Source of the DNA: Candidatus Uhrbacteria bacterium
GTDB taxonomy: Bacteria; Patescibacteriota; Patescibacteriia; 2-12-FULL-60-25
Direction: 5' to 3'
NCBI GenBank assembly: GCA_021413945.1
Contig: JAIOPK010000017.1
Coordinates: 124,001-188,000, forward strand
Length of the DNA: 64,000 nucleotides
In this document: piece by piece, positions 8,384 through 16,213 of the stretch
Layout: each line of letters starts with the position of its first letter
Position numbering within the stretch: the first letter of the stretch is position 1
Program-made: the position numbers and the translations under genes
The notes under the pieces: model-generated
Database searches by the model: none
Seen by the model: only the letters and a program-made list of their open reading frames with translations
Told to the model about the DNA's origin: nothing

Positions 8384-9049
8384 ATGGCACGTACCAAGCC
8401 TCCGTTCCTGTCCGCATTCGGTGTGTCGTTCGAGATCTTCAAGGCGATCTCGGATGCGGTGATCGAGGTCGGCGGCAACGACGATAGTCTGCGCTCCCTC
8501 CTCAACGATCCCGACAAGTGCCGCCGCGTGGCACTCGAGATCGTGGACCGCGAGCCCGCAGTCCAGACCGGCTCGCCCTACCGCGGCGGTCCGCCGAGCG
8601 ACGCTCCCGGTTTCCGTGCGCTGGTCGAGTACGCCCAGCCGGCATACGCCTTCCTCGAGCAGGCGTTCGACTGGGTGTACGACGGCTACAAGAGTGCGAA
8701 GTTCACGCCGATCGACGTCTGCAAGGATGTCTCGACGGAGTCCCGTGAGATCGAGTTCGAGCTCGTGCATCTGAACAAGGGTGTGAGCACGGACAAGGCT
8801 CTCGCGGAGCTCGACAAGCAGGTCCTGCGCCCCGCTCTCTACGAAGAGCTGCTCGCCTTCGCGGTGAAGTATCCGGAGCTGCAGAAGCAGTTCCCGATCG
8901 TGGCTCTCGGCTCCGTCTACCGGGTCGACGGCTACCTCTGCTCGCCGTACGTCCTCTGGGACGGCAGCGAGCGTCGCCTGCACTTCAGCTGGTTCGACGG
9001 CGACTGGAGCGACAGTTGCCGCTTCCTCGCCGTGCGCAAGCAGCCGTAG
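8384..9049 (+). CDS. hypothetical protein of a CPR paralog family ending in FLAVRK, 221 aa
   Basis: Function unknown. The C-terminal 80 residues carry LNKGVSTDKALAELDKQ, PELQKQFPIVALGSVYR and end WSDSCRFLAVRKQP. The protein at 23939 can be aligned over the same region (LNK, DALA, P-L, CALGSS, then LLLVRK), so both belong to one divergent family. I recall similar, highly variable proteins from Parcubacteria genomes, but cannot search. No signal peptide or membrane helix is present. It is a single-gene unit with its own strong promoter and a roughly 110-nt leader. The bases before the ATG contain GAGAGAAAGAAG, a weak Shine-Dalgarno match. Confidence 0.7.
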   Translation: MARTKPPFLSAFGVSFEIFKAISDAVIEVGGNDDSLRSLLNDPDKCRRVALEIVDREPAVQTGSPYRGGPPSDAPGFRALVEYAQPAYAFLEQAFDWVYDGYKSAKFTPIDVCKDVSTESREIEFELVHLNKGVSTDKALAELDKQVLRPALYEELLAFAVKYPELQKQFPIVALGSVYRVDGYLCSPYVLWDGSERRLHFSWFDGDWSDSCRFLAVRKQP

Positions 9050-9095
9050 CGCTCGGCACTCGTACATTTATTCCATTCTTACAACCCTTACTCAC

Positions 9096-9125
9096 TCGGC
9101 CCTTAGCACTCCTGCTGGGGGCCGT
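9096..9125 (+). terminator. probable terminator of the gene at 8384
   Basis: CGGCCC and GGGGCCG arms around a loop containing a second short AGCA/TGCT pairing, followed by TTTG. The T-tract is weak. Confidence 0.5.
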
Positions 9126-9148
9126 TTGAATTTATCTCTAAACCAAAA

Positions 9149-9175
9149 CCCCCTCTCCTTACGAAGGAGAGGGGG
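9149..9175 (-). terminator. intrinsic terminator of rnj
   Basis: Perfect 12-bp stem CCCCCTCTCCTT / AAGGAGAGGGGG with a 3-base loop. Read on the minus strand it is followed by TTTTGG, so it serves the ribonuclease J gene. Confidence 0.8.
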
Positions 9176-9192
9176 CTGGGGGTGAGGTGGCT

Positions 9193-11238
9193 TTAGACCT
9201 CAATAATCACCGGAATCACCATCGGTCGCAGTTCCGTCTTCACAAACAGAAATTCTCCCATTTCATCACGAAGCTTGTCTTTGACATACGACATATCCGG
9301 CGGTCCTTTAGCATCGATGCTGTTCAACGTGGCCGCAGCTTTCACTCGGCTCGCCTGAATCAACTCGAGATGCTCTTTCATGTACACGAATCCGCGGGAA
9401 ATAATATCCGGGCTCGCAACAGGTTTGCCGGTGCGTCCATCAACAACAGCGACAATAACGACAACGCCGTCACCCGCAAGCTGCTGACGATCGCGGAGCA
9501 CGATCTGGTTGGTGTTTCCAACACCGAGACCGTCGACGAACACATAGCCCGTCTCAAGTTTCTTGTTGGTCAACATTCCATTGCCTTGTTTATCGAATTC
9601 CATCACCTGACCGTTGTCGGCGATGAGAATATTTTTGGCATTGAAGCCATTCTCAATGGCAACCTTGGCGTGATCGCACAAGAAGGAATAGTGGCCTTCG
9701 ATCGGAATAAGATATTTCGGCTTGATCCAATCATGCATTTCCTTAAGGTCGTCCTGTTGAGCGTGACCGCCGGCGTGAACGTCCATCATCTTATAATGAA
9801 TGACGTCTGCACCTTCGCGATACAACGTATCCTTCACGCGCTGAACCGAGCGTTCGTTACCCGGAATGACCGAGCTTGAGAACACAATGGAGTCTCCCGG
9901 TTCAATCGTCAAAATCGGATGCTCGTGGTTGGCGACACGCATGAGCACGGCACGTTCCTCGCCTTGGGCGCCCGTACAAATGACGGCCGTCTTCTCGCGC
10001 GGATAGTTGCCGATGTCTTTGGTGTCGATGAGCGTTCCTTTCTGCACTTCCATGTAACCCAATTGCTGGGCAATCATGACGTTGGAGCGCATCGAGAACC
10101 CTTCAATCGCCACTTTGCGACCTTGGCGTTCACAAGCTTTGATAATTTGCTGAACACGCGCGATCATCGACGCAAACGTACCGATAATGATACGGCCTTT
10201 GGCATTCTTGATGATCTCGTCGATATTGGTCTGAATGACTTGCTCGGCCAACTGGCGACCCGGCTTGGACGCATTGGTCGAGTCACACATCAATGCGAGC
10301 ACATTGCGTTCACCGAGCGCCTTAATCTTTTCCGTATCCTGTTTTGACTGCGCTCCCGGACCTTCCTCCAGCTTAAAGTCACCCGTATGGACGACGATAC
10401 CGGCCGGAGTCGTCACGATCACACCCATAGAAGAGGGGATCGAGTGAGCAACGCCAAAGAATTCGATTTTAAACTGACCGAGCTGAATCACGTCATCCGA
10501 TTTTACGGAAAACAAATTCAATCGCGGTTTGTCCTTATGATCTTCCTGACGCTTGGCGATAATGCCACAGGTCAAATCCGTTCCAAAAATTGGAGGATTG
10601 CCGAGCACCGGTGCCAAATGCGGAATACCGCCGATATGGTCGTAGTGAGCGTGCGTGATGATGACGCCGCGAACATTCTTTTCCTTGCCTTTCAAGCTGG
10701 AAATATTCGGAACGATATAGTCGACGCCCGGCATGTCTTCATCCGGAAACTGAAGACCAAGGTCAATGAGAATAATGTCATTACCATATTCGAGCATCGT
10801 GCAGTTGCGGCCGACTTCCTCGTTACCGCCAAGCACGGCGATCTTCAAACGATCGCTTCCTTGTTCGAGAAGATCGGTATCCGTACCGCTCTTGCGATGC
10901 GGGACATTCTTATATGTGCCCATGCGCGGCATGGCTTCAAAAGCGCCTCCCATCTTTCGGCCCTTCTTGCCGCCATGTCCGCCGCTCGGACGAGCTCCGT
11001 GCTGTTTCACTTCATGCTTGTCGGACGGGCCGACGCTACCCTCTTCCTTCGCGAAGCCCTGCTTCAGGCTTTCTGAAGTCTTAAAATTCGCACCCAGCGG
11101 TTTGGGTTGTGTGCGTGTCGGAACGGGCTTGTCGAACAGCGATCGACCGCCTCTGGATCCGCCGCGGCTTCCGCCGCGCGGTCCTCCGAATGGGCGTCCT
11201 GCGGGACGCTTATGCTGTGGTGTTTGATTGTTTTCCAT
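9193..11238 (-). CDS. rnj: ribonuclease J
   Basis: 681 aa. Residues 130 onward are the metallo-beta-lactamase/beta-CASP RNase J core, with HAHYDHIGGIPHL as the zinc motif (about residue 195), LMCDSTNA, and a C-terminal domain. The first 120 residues are an extra disordered extension rich in Arg-Gly (RGGSRGGRS), longer than the usual 550-600 aa protein, plausibly an RNA-binding tail. It acts as a 5'-3' exonuclease/endonuclease in mRNA turnover and rRNA maturation. Two promoters are visible: TTGACG-17-TAGTAT giving a leader of about 130 nt, and a weaker TTGGGC-18-TAATCA whose -10 box ends 9 bases before the ATG. Confidence 0.93.
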   Translation of the reverse strand: MENNQTPQHKRPAGRPFGGPRGGSRGGSRGGRSLFDKPVPTRTQPKPLGANFKTSESLKQGFAKEEGSVGPSDKHEVKQHGARPSGGHGGKKGRKMGGAFEAMPRMGTYKNVPHRKSGTDTDLLEQGSDRLKIAVLGGNEEVGRNCTMLEYGNDIILIDLGLQFPDEDMPGVDYIVPNISSLKGKEKNVRGVIITHAHYDHIGGIPHLAPVLGNPPIFGTDLTCGIIAKRQEDHKDKPRLNLFSVKSDDVIQLGQFKIEFFGVAHSIPSSMGVIVTTPAGIVVHTGDFKLEEGPGAQSKQDTEKIKALGERNVLALMCDSTNASKPGRQLAEQVIQTNIDEIIKNAKGRIIIGTFASMIARVQQIIKACERQGRKVAIEGFSMRSNVMIAQQLGYMEVQKGTLIDTKDIGNYPREKTAVICTGAQGEERAVLMRVANHEHPILTIEPGDSIVFSSSVIPGNERSVQRVKDTLYREGADVIHYKMMDVHAGGHAQQDDLKEMHDWIKPKYLIPIEGHYSFLCDHAKVAIENGFNAKNILIADNGQVMEFDKQGNGMLTNKKLETGYVFVDGLGVGNTNQIVLRDRQQLAGDGVVVIVAVVDGRTGKPVASPDIISRGFVYMKEHLELIQASRVKAAATLNSIDAKGPPDMSYVKDKLRDEMGEFLFVKTELRPMVIPVIIEV

Positions 11239-11376
11239 GTAGGAATTTGATTACGAACGATTAGGCAAAACGCCCAAAAAACGCGCTTTGCAGGTCTGTA
11301 ACTCTTAAATTGGCGTCACGACTTTCGCGGGAATCCGACCAATGTCCGATTGCCTCCGAAATGCGTTACGAGAAGC

Positions 11377-11405
11377 ATACTACCATCTTTTTGGACCATC
11401 GTCAA
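11377..11405 (-). promoter_or_regulatory. distal promoter of rnj
   Basis: On the minus strand: TTGACG at 11405-11400, 17 bases, TAGTAT at 11382-11377. The 11239-11370 leader contains no convincing ORF; RNase J genes are often autoregulated through their leader, which could apply here. Confidence 0.65.
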
Positions 11406-11488
11406 GCTAAGAACACGATTGGTAGGCTTTGCTTGACGCTCGTGCAAAAACACGGCAAGCTTGCCGAAAATAATCCTAGATACGTGAT

Positions 11489-11575
11489 GGGCGAGTGGCG
11501 GAATTGGTAGACGCACTAGCTTCAGGAGCTAGCGACCGCAAGGTCATGAGAGTTCGATTCTCTCCCCGCCCACCA
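11489..11575 (+). tRNA. tRNA-Leu(CAG)
   Basis: Acceptor GGGCGAG pairs with the 3' CCCGCCC arm with one A-C mismatch. D-arm TGGCGGAATTGGTAGACGC is typical of tRNA-Leu. Anticodon stem CTAGC/GCTAG encloses TTCAGGA, anticodon CAG at 11523-11525. A long class II variable arm (GACCGCAAGGTC) and an encoded CCA are present. Confidence 0.95.
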
Positions 11576-11611
11576 CGTGCAAGGGATTTTTTTATTTGTA
11601 TTGCGATGTTT

Positions 11612-11640
11612 TTGACGAGAGAATCAAAAAATGGTATTAT
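11612..11640 (+). promoter_or_regulatory. promoter of the gene at 11650
   Basis: TTGACG at 11612-11617, 17 bases, TATTAT at 11635-11640. The start point would be about 11647, three bases before the ATG, so the mRNA should be leaderless. Confidence 0.75.
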
Positions 11641-11649
11641 GTTATTTGT

Positions 11650-12354
11650 ATGAAAAATAAGTCCTTTGGCTCCCAGGAGCGGATGTCGACGCGCGAGGCA
11701 ATCGATCGCAAGGATATGGAGGCGCGTATTGAGGAAGCGGCTATTCCGGAGATGGAGGTCATGACCGCCGATGAAATGCGGGAACAAATGATCGCCAAGA
11801 TGCGAGACCTTTCATCCAAGATTTTCGCGGAAGAAGCCATCGCTCGCGATATTCATAAAATGGGCGCAGAAGTGAATGGTTCAACACGCGACCGCATTAA
11901 CGCGCTCGATCAAAAACAAAAAGCCTTGATCGCTCTCCATAAAAAGACGCTCGCACCTTTATTTAAGGAGAACTTCGTTGCCATTGGGCGCGGAGAAGAA
12001 TTACTCGTCCCAAAACCGGAAGAATGGGACTCGCTTATGTCGGATGATGAATACGTGCTTGAACTTGGCCCGGCCATGCAAAAGCGTAAGTCATCCATTG
12101 AGCTAGAAACAAAGGAAGCTCAATTACGAGAAGAAGCAAAACAAACAGAAAAGATGATCGATACATTAATTGATGAAGTACACGCCCAGCCGTTCTTCAC
12201 CAATCAAGATATGGCCGAGCACTTTTTGACGACGGAATCCCGCAAAATCGCGGAAGCTCACATCGGCGACCTCTACAAAACCTTAAGAAAAACAAGCGAG
12301 CAAATCCGCGATATCGAGCTCAATCTCGGTATGGTGCGACGACTGGAAGGCTAG
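11650..12354 (+). CDS. hypothetical helical protein, 234 aa
   Basis: Not recognised. Charged and almost wholly helical, with coiled-coil-like stretches (EAQLREEAKQTEKMIDTLIDEV; RKTSEQIRDIELNLGMVRRL). No signal peptide or membrane segment. The ATG at 11650 (MKNKSFGSQERM) is chosen over the longer frame from 11596 because the promoter -10 box ends at 11640. It sits directly downstream of tRNA-Leu with its own promoter and shares a terminator with the converging gene at 12442. Confidence 0.65.
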   Translation: MKNKSFGSQERMSTREAIDRKDMEARIEEAAIPEMEVMTADEMREQMIAKMRDLSSKIFAEEAIARDIHKMGAEVNGSTRDRINALDQKQKALIALHKKTLAPLFKENFVAIGRGEELLVPKPEEWDSLMSDDEYVLELGPAMQKRKSSIELETKEAQLREEAKQTEKMIDTLIDEVHAQPFFTNQDMAEHFLTTESRKIAEAHIGDLYKTLRKTSEQIRDIELNLGMVRRLEG

Positions 12355-12382
12355 CCATTCGGAAAATCAAATAAAAACGTGA

Positions 12383-12417
12383 CGACCCCGACTGCCGTAA
12401 GGCGAGTCGGGGTCGTT
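12383..12417. terminator. bidirectional terminator
   Basis: Stem CGACCCCGACT / AGTCGGGGTCG around an 11-base loop that can itself form GCC/GGC, between the converging genes ending at 12354 and 12442. An A-tract lies before it and TTT after it. Confidence 0.75.
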
Positions 12418-12441
12418 TCGTGGACGGAGTTCCGTCGACGT

Positions 12442-12888
12442 TCAGTTAGAGCAGATGTAGCGCTTCCGGATGTCGTTCAGGAGCGTCGAGAGGTACCGCT
12501 TGTGAACGGGGCCGATCGAGGGATCCTTGTCGATCTCCGCGAGGCAGAACGTGATCATTCGGCAGAGATTTGCCGCCGATGGCTTCTCGACGAAGGGCAT
12601 GAGCCGACGTTCGAGGCGCTTGTAGAGCACCTCGTCGCTCGCGATCGTCTTTGCCACGTTCAGGTAGTCCAGCTCGAGGACCATGAGGGACAGATGTCCC
12701 TTGCGGATCTGTTCGCGGCACGTGAAGTGCTCGCGGTCCTCGCTGACGACGATGCTGTCGGCATGAGTCGCTCCCGTACCGCACAGGGTACAGAGGCCCT
12801 CAGGCGCGTCGGGGACGATACGTCGTCCGCCGATCTCCATCCGGCTCAAGATCAAGCCAATCCGTTCCGGAACCTTCTTTGTGTCCAC
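12442..12888 (-). CDS. hypothetical protein with a CxxC pair, 148 aa
   Basis: Not recognised. The N-terminal third contains GLCTLCGTGATHADSIVVS and a further cysteine (FTCREQIRKG), which could form a small metal site (C-x2-C and a later His/Cys). The rest is helical and ends with two cysteines. Start is GTG, fixed by a perfect AAAGGAGG 6 bases upstream. It is a single-gene unit with promoter TTGACA-17-TAAGAA. This style of start differs from the conserved genes around it. Confidence 0.7.
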   Translation of the reverse strand: MDTKKVPERIGLILSRMEIGGRRIVPDAPEGLCTLCGTGATHADSIVVSEDREHFTCREQIRKGHLSLMVLELDYLNVAKTIASDEVLYKRLERRLMPFVEKPSAANLCRMITFCLAEIDKDPSIGPVHKRYLSTLLNDIRKRYICSN

Positions 12889-12912
12889 CGTTTTCCTCCT
12901 TTGGACCCCTCT

Positions 12913-12941
12913 TTCTTATCAGATTTTAGCCAAAATGTCAA
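12913..12941 (-). promoter_or_regulatory. promoter of the gene at 12888
   Basis: On the minus strand: TTGACA at 12941-12936, 17 bases, TAAGAA at 12918-12913. The -35 box is immediately downstream of the stop codon of the 12945 gene. Confidence 0.75.
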
Positions 12942-12944
12942 CCC

Positions 12945-14855
12945 CTAGGGCGTATTCACGATCTCGTAAACCCGCATGCTTTCATCAATAAAAACCCATT
13001 TCTTAGCGATATTTTTCAACGCAGTGTCGAGCTCGCCGTTATCCCAGGCAATCGGCACCGCCACATAGAGAATCGGGGTGGGAGCAAAGCCTCGCACCTG
13101 CTCAATCGTAGAGGTCACATCCGCGCCCATTAACAGACCCTCATAGCTCCGATACAGCTCGCCCCCGGTCGGAATCGCATACGGATACACCGGCCCATTC
13201 CGGGTCGATACGGAGCGTCCAAACCCCAGCTCCCGCAACGCCGCCGCCGATGTGAGCTGCGGAACAAGCGCGACGTACGGACGCCCATCGGCCAGGCTCT
13301 CGATCGCTTCCACCGTCAGAAAATCCGTCCGACTCACGCCCGCGGAAGAAACGTGCATGACGGGATTGAGTTGAGGATACGAGCTATGCCAAATCGCCGT
13401 CGCGAGAAACACAATGACAAAAATAATCGGCAAGTGAAGCTTTGCGATTTGCGACTTGCGATCTGCGAAGAAAAAAAGTCCGGGCATCACGATCCAGGGG
13501 AGGAGAGCGATCAAGCGTAACGCAAATTCAAATTGCTCATGCGTAATAATATTTTGATACCGTATCGTTGCTGCGGATAAAATCGCCGTAAGCAATATTC
13601 CAAAAGCCGACGCAAGCGGTAAGAGCCATCGACGAGACTTCGTTCGACGCCATTGCAAGACGAGTCCGACAGAGCCCAACAGGGTTAACACCCAAGGCCA
13701 CAAATAATAAAAGACGTAGAGCGCGGTCCACCAAGGCGCGAGATAGATGTATTGGAAGGTTGGATAGAACAAGAGTTGAAGCGTGGGAATCCAATAATCG
13801 ATTGGAGGGAGTGTCATCAATCCGCCGTTCCGTGATGCATAGAACGCGAGGGAGCCAAATAGGCCGCCAACGGTCGCAAGGAATAGTGCAGGAACAGCGA
13901 GTTTAGGCCGCCAACGCTCGACTTCGACCGCAGCGACCAAGGCCAGGCAGGGGATACCAATGAGCGGATGGATCGCAAGCGTTGCAAGCGCAATGAGTAC
14001 GCGAGTGATGCGAGCATCCGACGTGTCGAGCGGGAGAATGAGGAGACAGGCGACGAGACCGATCATCGCCAAATTGAATGGGACGGTGAACGTAAAATAT
14101 GCAAAGGGAAGGATCCATAGAATCCAAAAGGGGAGATGCTTGATTCTCATCGACTGATAATGCAGATGAAGGAGCACGGGCAAACATACGCTTGCAAGAA
14201 GTGGAACGAGCAAGCCTTGAATCGTTGCGATCGACATCGTCGTAATATAATGGATCGCCGTGACGAGAACATACTGTCCGGTATAAAACGGCTGCTTGGG
14301 CGTGATCGCGCCTTGCTCGATGATGTAGCGCACTGTCGCTTCATGCACGAACGGATCAAATCCAAATCCTAGTTTGTAAACGAGAAGAGAAACGCTGTAC
14401 GCGCAAAATGTATGTACGATGGCGAGCATCAATGCCCATGGACGCTCCAAATTTCTGAAAGCCAAGAGTGCGAACGTCGTCGATAGCGCAAAAAGCAGGA
14501 AAACACCGAGCGGAACCACCTGCCAAGGAGAGATGATTCCTTCATCTGTTCGAACAGAAAATAACGTGAAGATGATGAGGAGATCTGCGGCAGCCGCTAC
14601 AAGCGCGAGCGGCCACCCGGTCCCCAGTTTTGTGACCTGCGACGTGCGGCTGACAATAAGAATCGGCCAACTCCAACAAGCAAAACCGAGGACGGCCATA
14701 ATCACGCTCACCCACGCAAGCCAAGCCGGAAACTGCCAAAAGAGATAGATCGCGCTCGTAACAACCATCCATCCGGCGGAAATCGCAAAAGCGCGGAGGA
14801 ACAGCGTTTCAAGCGTGTTCAGGCTTTGGTTGGCCGAGTGCGATGATGTTCCCAT
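12945..14855 (-). CDS. large polytopic membrane protein, possible GT-C-type glycosyltransferase
   Basis: 636 aa with about 13 hydrophobic segments between residues 20 and 470 and a soluble C-terminal domain of about 160 residues. The loop after the fifth helix reads GFGFDPFVHEATVRYI, reminiscent of the acidic motif in the first periplasmic loop of GT-C glycosyltransferases, but no catalytic motif is certain. The C-terminal domain (PYVALVPQLTSAAALRELGFG) may be extracytoplasmic. Its start overlaps the end of the upstream Clp-type gene by 37 bases, so the two are co-transcribed. Residues near 475 (FADRKSQIAKLH) are encoded by a run of GCGACTTGCGA-type microrepeats. Confidence 0.6.
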   Translation of the reverse strand: MGTSSHSANQSLNTLETLFLRAFAISAGWMVVTSAIYLFWQFPAWLAWVSVIMAVLGFACWSWPILIVSRTSQVTKLGTGWPLALVAAAADLLIIFTLFSVRTDEGIISPWQVVPLGVFLLFALSTTFALLAFRNLERPWALMLAIVHTFCAYSVSLLVYKLGFGFDPFVHEATVRYIIEQGAITPKQPFYTGQYVLVTAIHYITTMSIATIQGLLVPLLASVCLPVLLHLHYQSMRIKHLPFWILWILPFAYFTFTVPFNLAMIGLVACLLILPLDTSDARITRVLIALATLAIHPLIGIPCLALVAAVEVERWRPKLAVPALFLATVGGLFGSLAFYASRNGGLMTLPPIDYWIPTLQLLFYPTFQYIYLAPWWTALYVFYYLWPWVLTLLGSVGLVLQWRRTKSRRWLLPLASAFGILLTAILSAATIRYQNIITHEQFEFALRLIALLPWIVMPGLFFFADRKSQIAKLHLPIIFVIVFLATAIWHSSYPQLNPVMHVSSAGVSRTDFLTVEAIESLADGRPYVALVPQLTSAAALRELGFGRSVSTRNGPVYPYAIPTGGELYRSYEGLLMGADVTSTIEQVRGFAPTPILYVAVPIAWDNGELDTALKNIAKKWVFIDESMRVYEIVNTP

Positions 14856-15802
14856 TGTTGTGCAATGTCTTTCACGTTTTGCTCCGTCACGGTCGGTACT
14901 CCCGCCTCGCAGTTCTGCCGAACTTCCTTCGCCGCCGCATGCACAAGTCCGAGCGCGGCGGCATGAGGAGGATGGGCTTCAAGCGAAACTTTTGCCGAGG
15001 CCTCATCGATCACATCAAACGCTTTGTCCGGCAAAAATCGATCGTTGATGAAGCGCATCGATGCATCAACCGCCGCCTCAATCGTCTTATCCGGAATGCA
15101 GACGTTATGAAACGCCTCATAATCGGCCTTCACGCCCTTTAAGATGGCGATCGTCGAGTCGCGCGAGGGTTCCTCGACTAATACGGGCTGAAAACGCCGA
15201 TCGAGTGCCGCATCGGGCTTCAAAAAGGTCTCGTATTCATGCCATGTCGTCGCGCCGATCACCTGCAATGCACCGCGTGAAAGCGCCGGCTTCAAAATGT
15301 CGGCCATATCGAGCGCGCCCTCGGAACCGCGCGCCTGCTCCAGCATGTGAATCTCGTCGATAAATAAAATATTCTTGCGCTCATCGCGTTCCAAGTCAAC
15401 CAGAAGCTGGCGCAGCCGTCCTTCAAGCTCGCCGCGATATTTCGTTCCGGTGAGCAGGTCGGCCAAATTCAGCGAAAGAATTCGCTTGTCTTTAAAAATC
15501 TCCGGAACATCTCCTTTGACGATGCGCTGTGCAATGCCTTCGACGACAGCTGTTTTGCCAACACCGGGTTCGCCGATGAGCAGGGGATTGTTTTTGGATT
15601 TGCGCGCGATCACATGGAGCACGCGCTCGATCACTTCATCCATGCCGATAACCGTCTCGAGCTTGCCGGCTTTGGCGAGCGCCGTCAGATCCTGCGTGAA
15701 CCCGCCTTTGGTTTGTACCTCTCCTCCTCGGCTGCGCCGCCAGATCAGGTATCCAAAAATCGCGACAATCGCGACGACGGCGGCGATGGAACCCCATGGC
15801 AT
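14819..15802 (-). CDS. membrane-anchored single-module Clp-type AAA+ ATPase
   Basis: 327 aa. A transmembrane helix at residues 5-22 (then RRSRGGE) is followed directly by one AAA+ module matching the D1 domain of ClpA/ClpB/ClpC: Walker A GEPGVGKT, KYRGELEGRLRQLL, Walker B ILFIDEIHML, sensor IGATTWHEYE and arginine finger ALDRRFQPV. The Clp N-domain, the M-domain, the D2 module and the ClpP-binding loop are all absent. It may remodel or unfold proteins at the membrane without a protease, perhaps helping the membrane protein encoded just downstream; this is inference. A TATACT box lies 6 bases before the ATG, so the transcript is probably leaderless. Confidence 0.85.
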   Translation of the reverse strand: MPWGSIAAVVAIVAIFGYLIWRRSRGGEVQTKGGFTQDLTALAKAGKLETVIGMDEVIERVLHVIARKSKNNPLLIGEPGVGKTAVVEGIAQRIVKGDVPEIFKDKRILSLNLADLLTGTKYRGELEGRLRQLLVDLERDERKNILFIDEIHMLEQARGSEGALDMADILKPALSRGALQVIGATTWHEYETFLKPDAALDRRFQPVLVEEPSRDSTIAILKGVKADYEAFHNVCIPDKTIEAAVDASMRFINDRFLPDKAFDVIDEASAKVSLEAHPPHAAALGLVHAAAKEVRQNCEAGVPTVTEQNVKDIAQQWEHHRTRPTKA

Positions 15803-15817
15803 AGAGGCAGTATAACA

Positions 15818-15841
15818 AATCCCCGCCTTTCGGCGGGGATT
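15818..15841 (-). terminator. hairpin after the gene at 15845
   Basis: Stem AATCCCCGCC / GGCGGGGATT with TTTC loop. The minus-strand T-tract is short, and the -10 box TATACT of the Clp-type gene starts 3 bases beyond it. Confidence 0.55.
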
Positions 15842-15844
15842 GGA

Positions 15845-16081
15845 CTAGCGGGGACGGCGCGGATCAATTCTGATGTATCCCGGTGCCGGAGCAACGTACC
15901 CGGGTGTATAACCCGGAGTCACATAGCCGGGGAGAATCTGGTAGGGACGGAACGGTTTTGTCAGATACGAACGCGCTCGCGGATTGAGGGTGAAAATGGC
16001 GATTGCGGAGACGGCGGCGACACCGAGGAGAGCTAATGTCACCGTTGTGACATTTGTGCGCGTTTTTGTGGAAGTGCTCAT
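15845..16081 (-). CDS. small single-pass membrane protein with Pro-Gly-Tyr repeats, 78 aa
   Basis: From ATG 16081 (MSTSTKTRTN): a short cytoplasmic segment, one transmembrane helix (about 13-34), then a basic linker and a tail of degenerate PGY repeats (LPGYVTPGYTPGYVAPAPGYI) ending DPRRPR. The function is unknown; the tail may sit outside the cell. The longer frame from 16102 is disfavoured because the TG-T-TATCAT extended -10 box at 16091-16096 would lie inside it; with the chosen start the mRNA is leaderless. Confidence 0.65.
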   Translation of the reverse strand: MSTSTKTRTNVTTVTLALLGVAAVSAIAIFTLNPRARSYLTKPFRPYQILPGYVTPGYTPGYVAPAPGYIRIDPRRPR

Positions 16082-16136
16082 AATTCCGCTATGATAACAC
16101 ACCTCATTTTTGGCTCAAAATAGAGGTTATCTTTGG

Positions 16137-16165
16137 TTGACAAAAAGGCCAATTTGTGCTATATT
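16137..16165 (+). promoter_or_regulatory. promoter of the lipoprotein gene at 16214
   Basis: TTGACA at 16137-16142, 17 bases ending TTTGTGC, TATATT at 16160-16165; nearly the same spacer as the 8240 promoter. Confidence 0.8.
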
Positions 16166-16213
16166 ATCTAGTTCGAAAATCCTTCCAACCCCAAACAAGA
16201 GAGAGCTAAAAAC

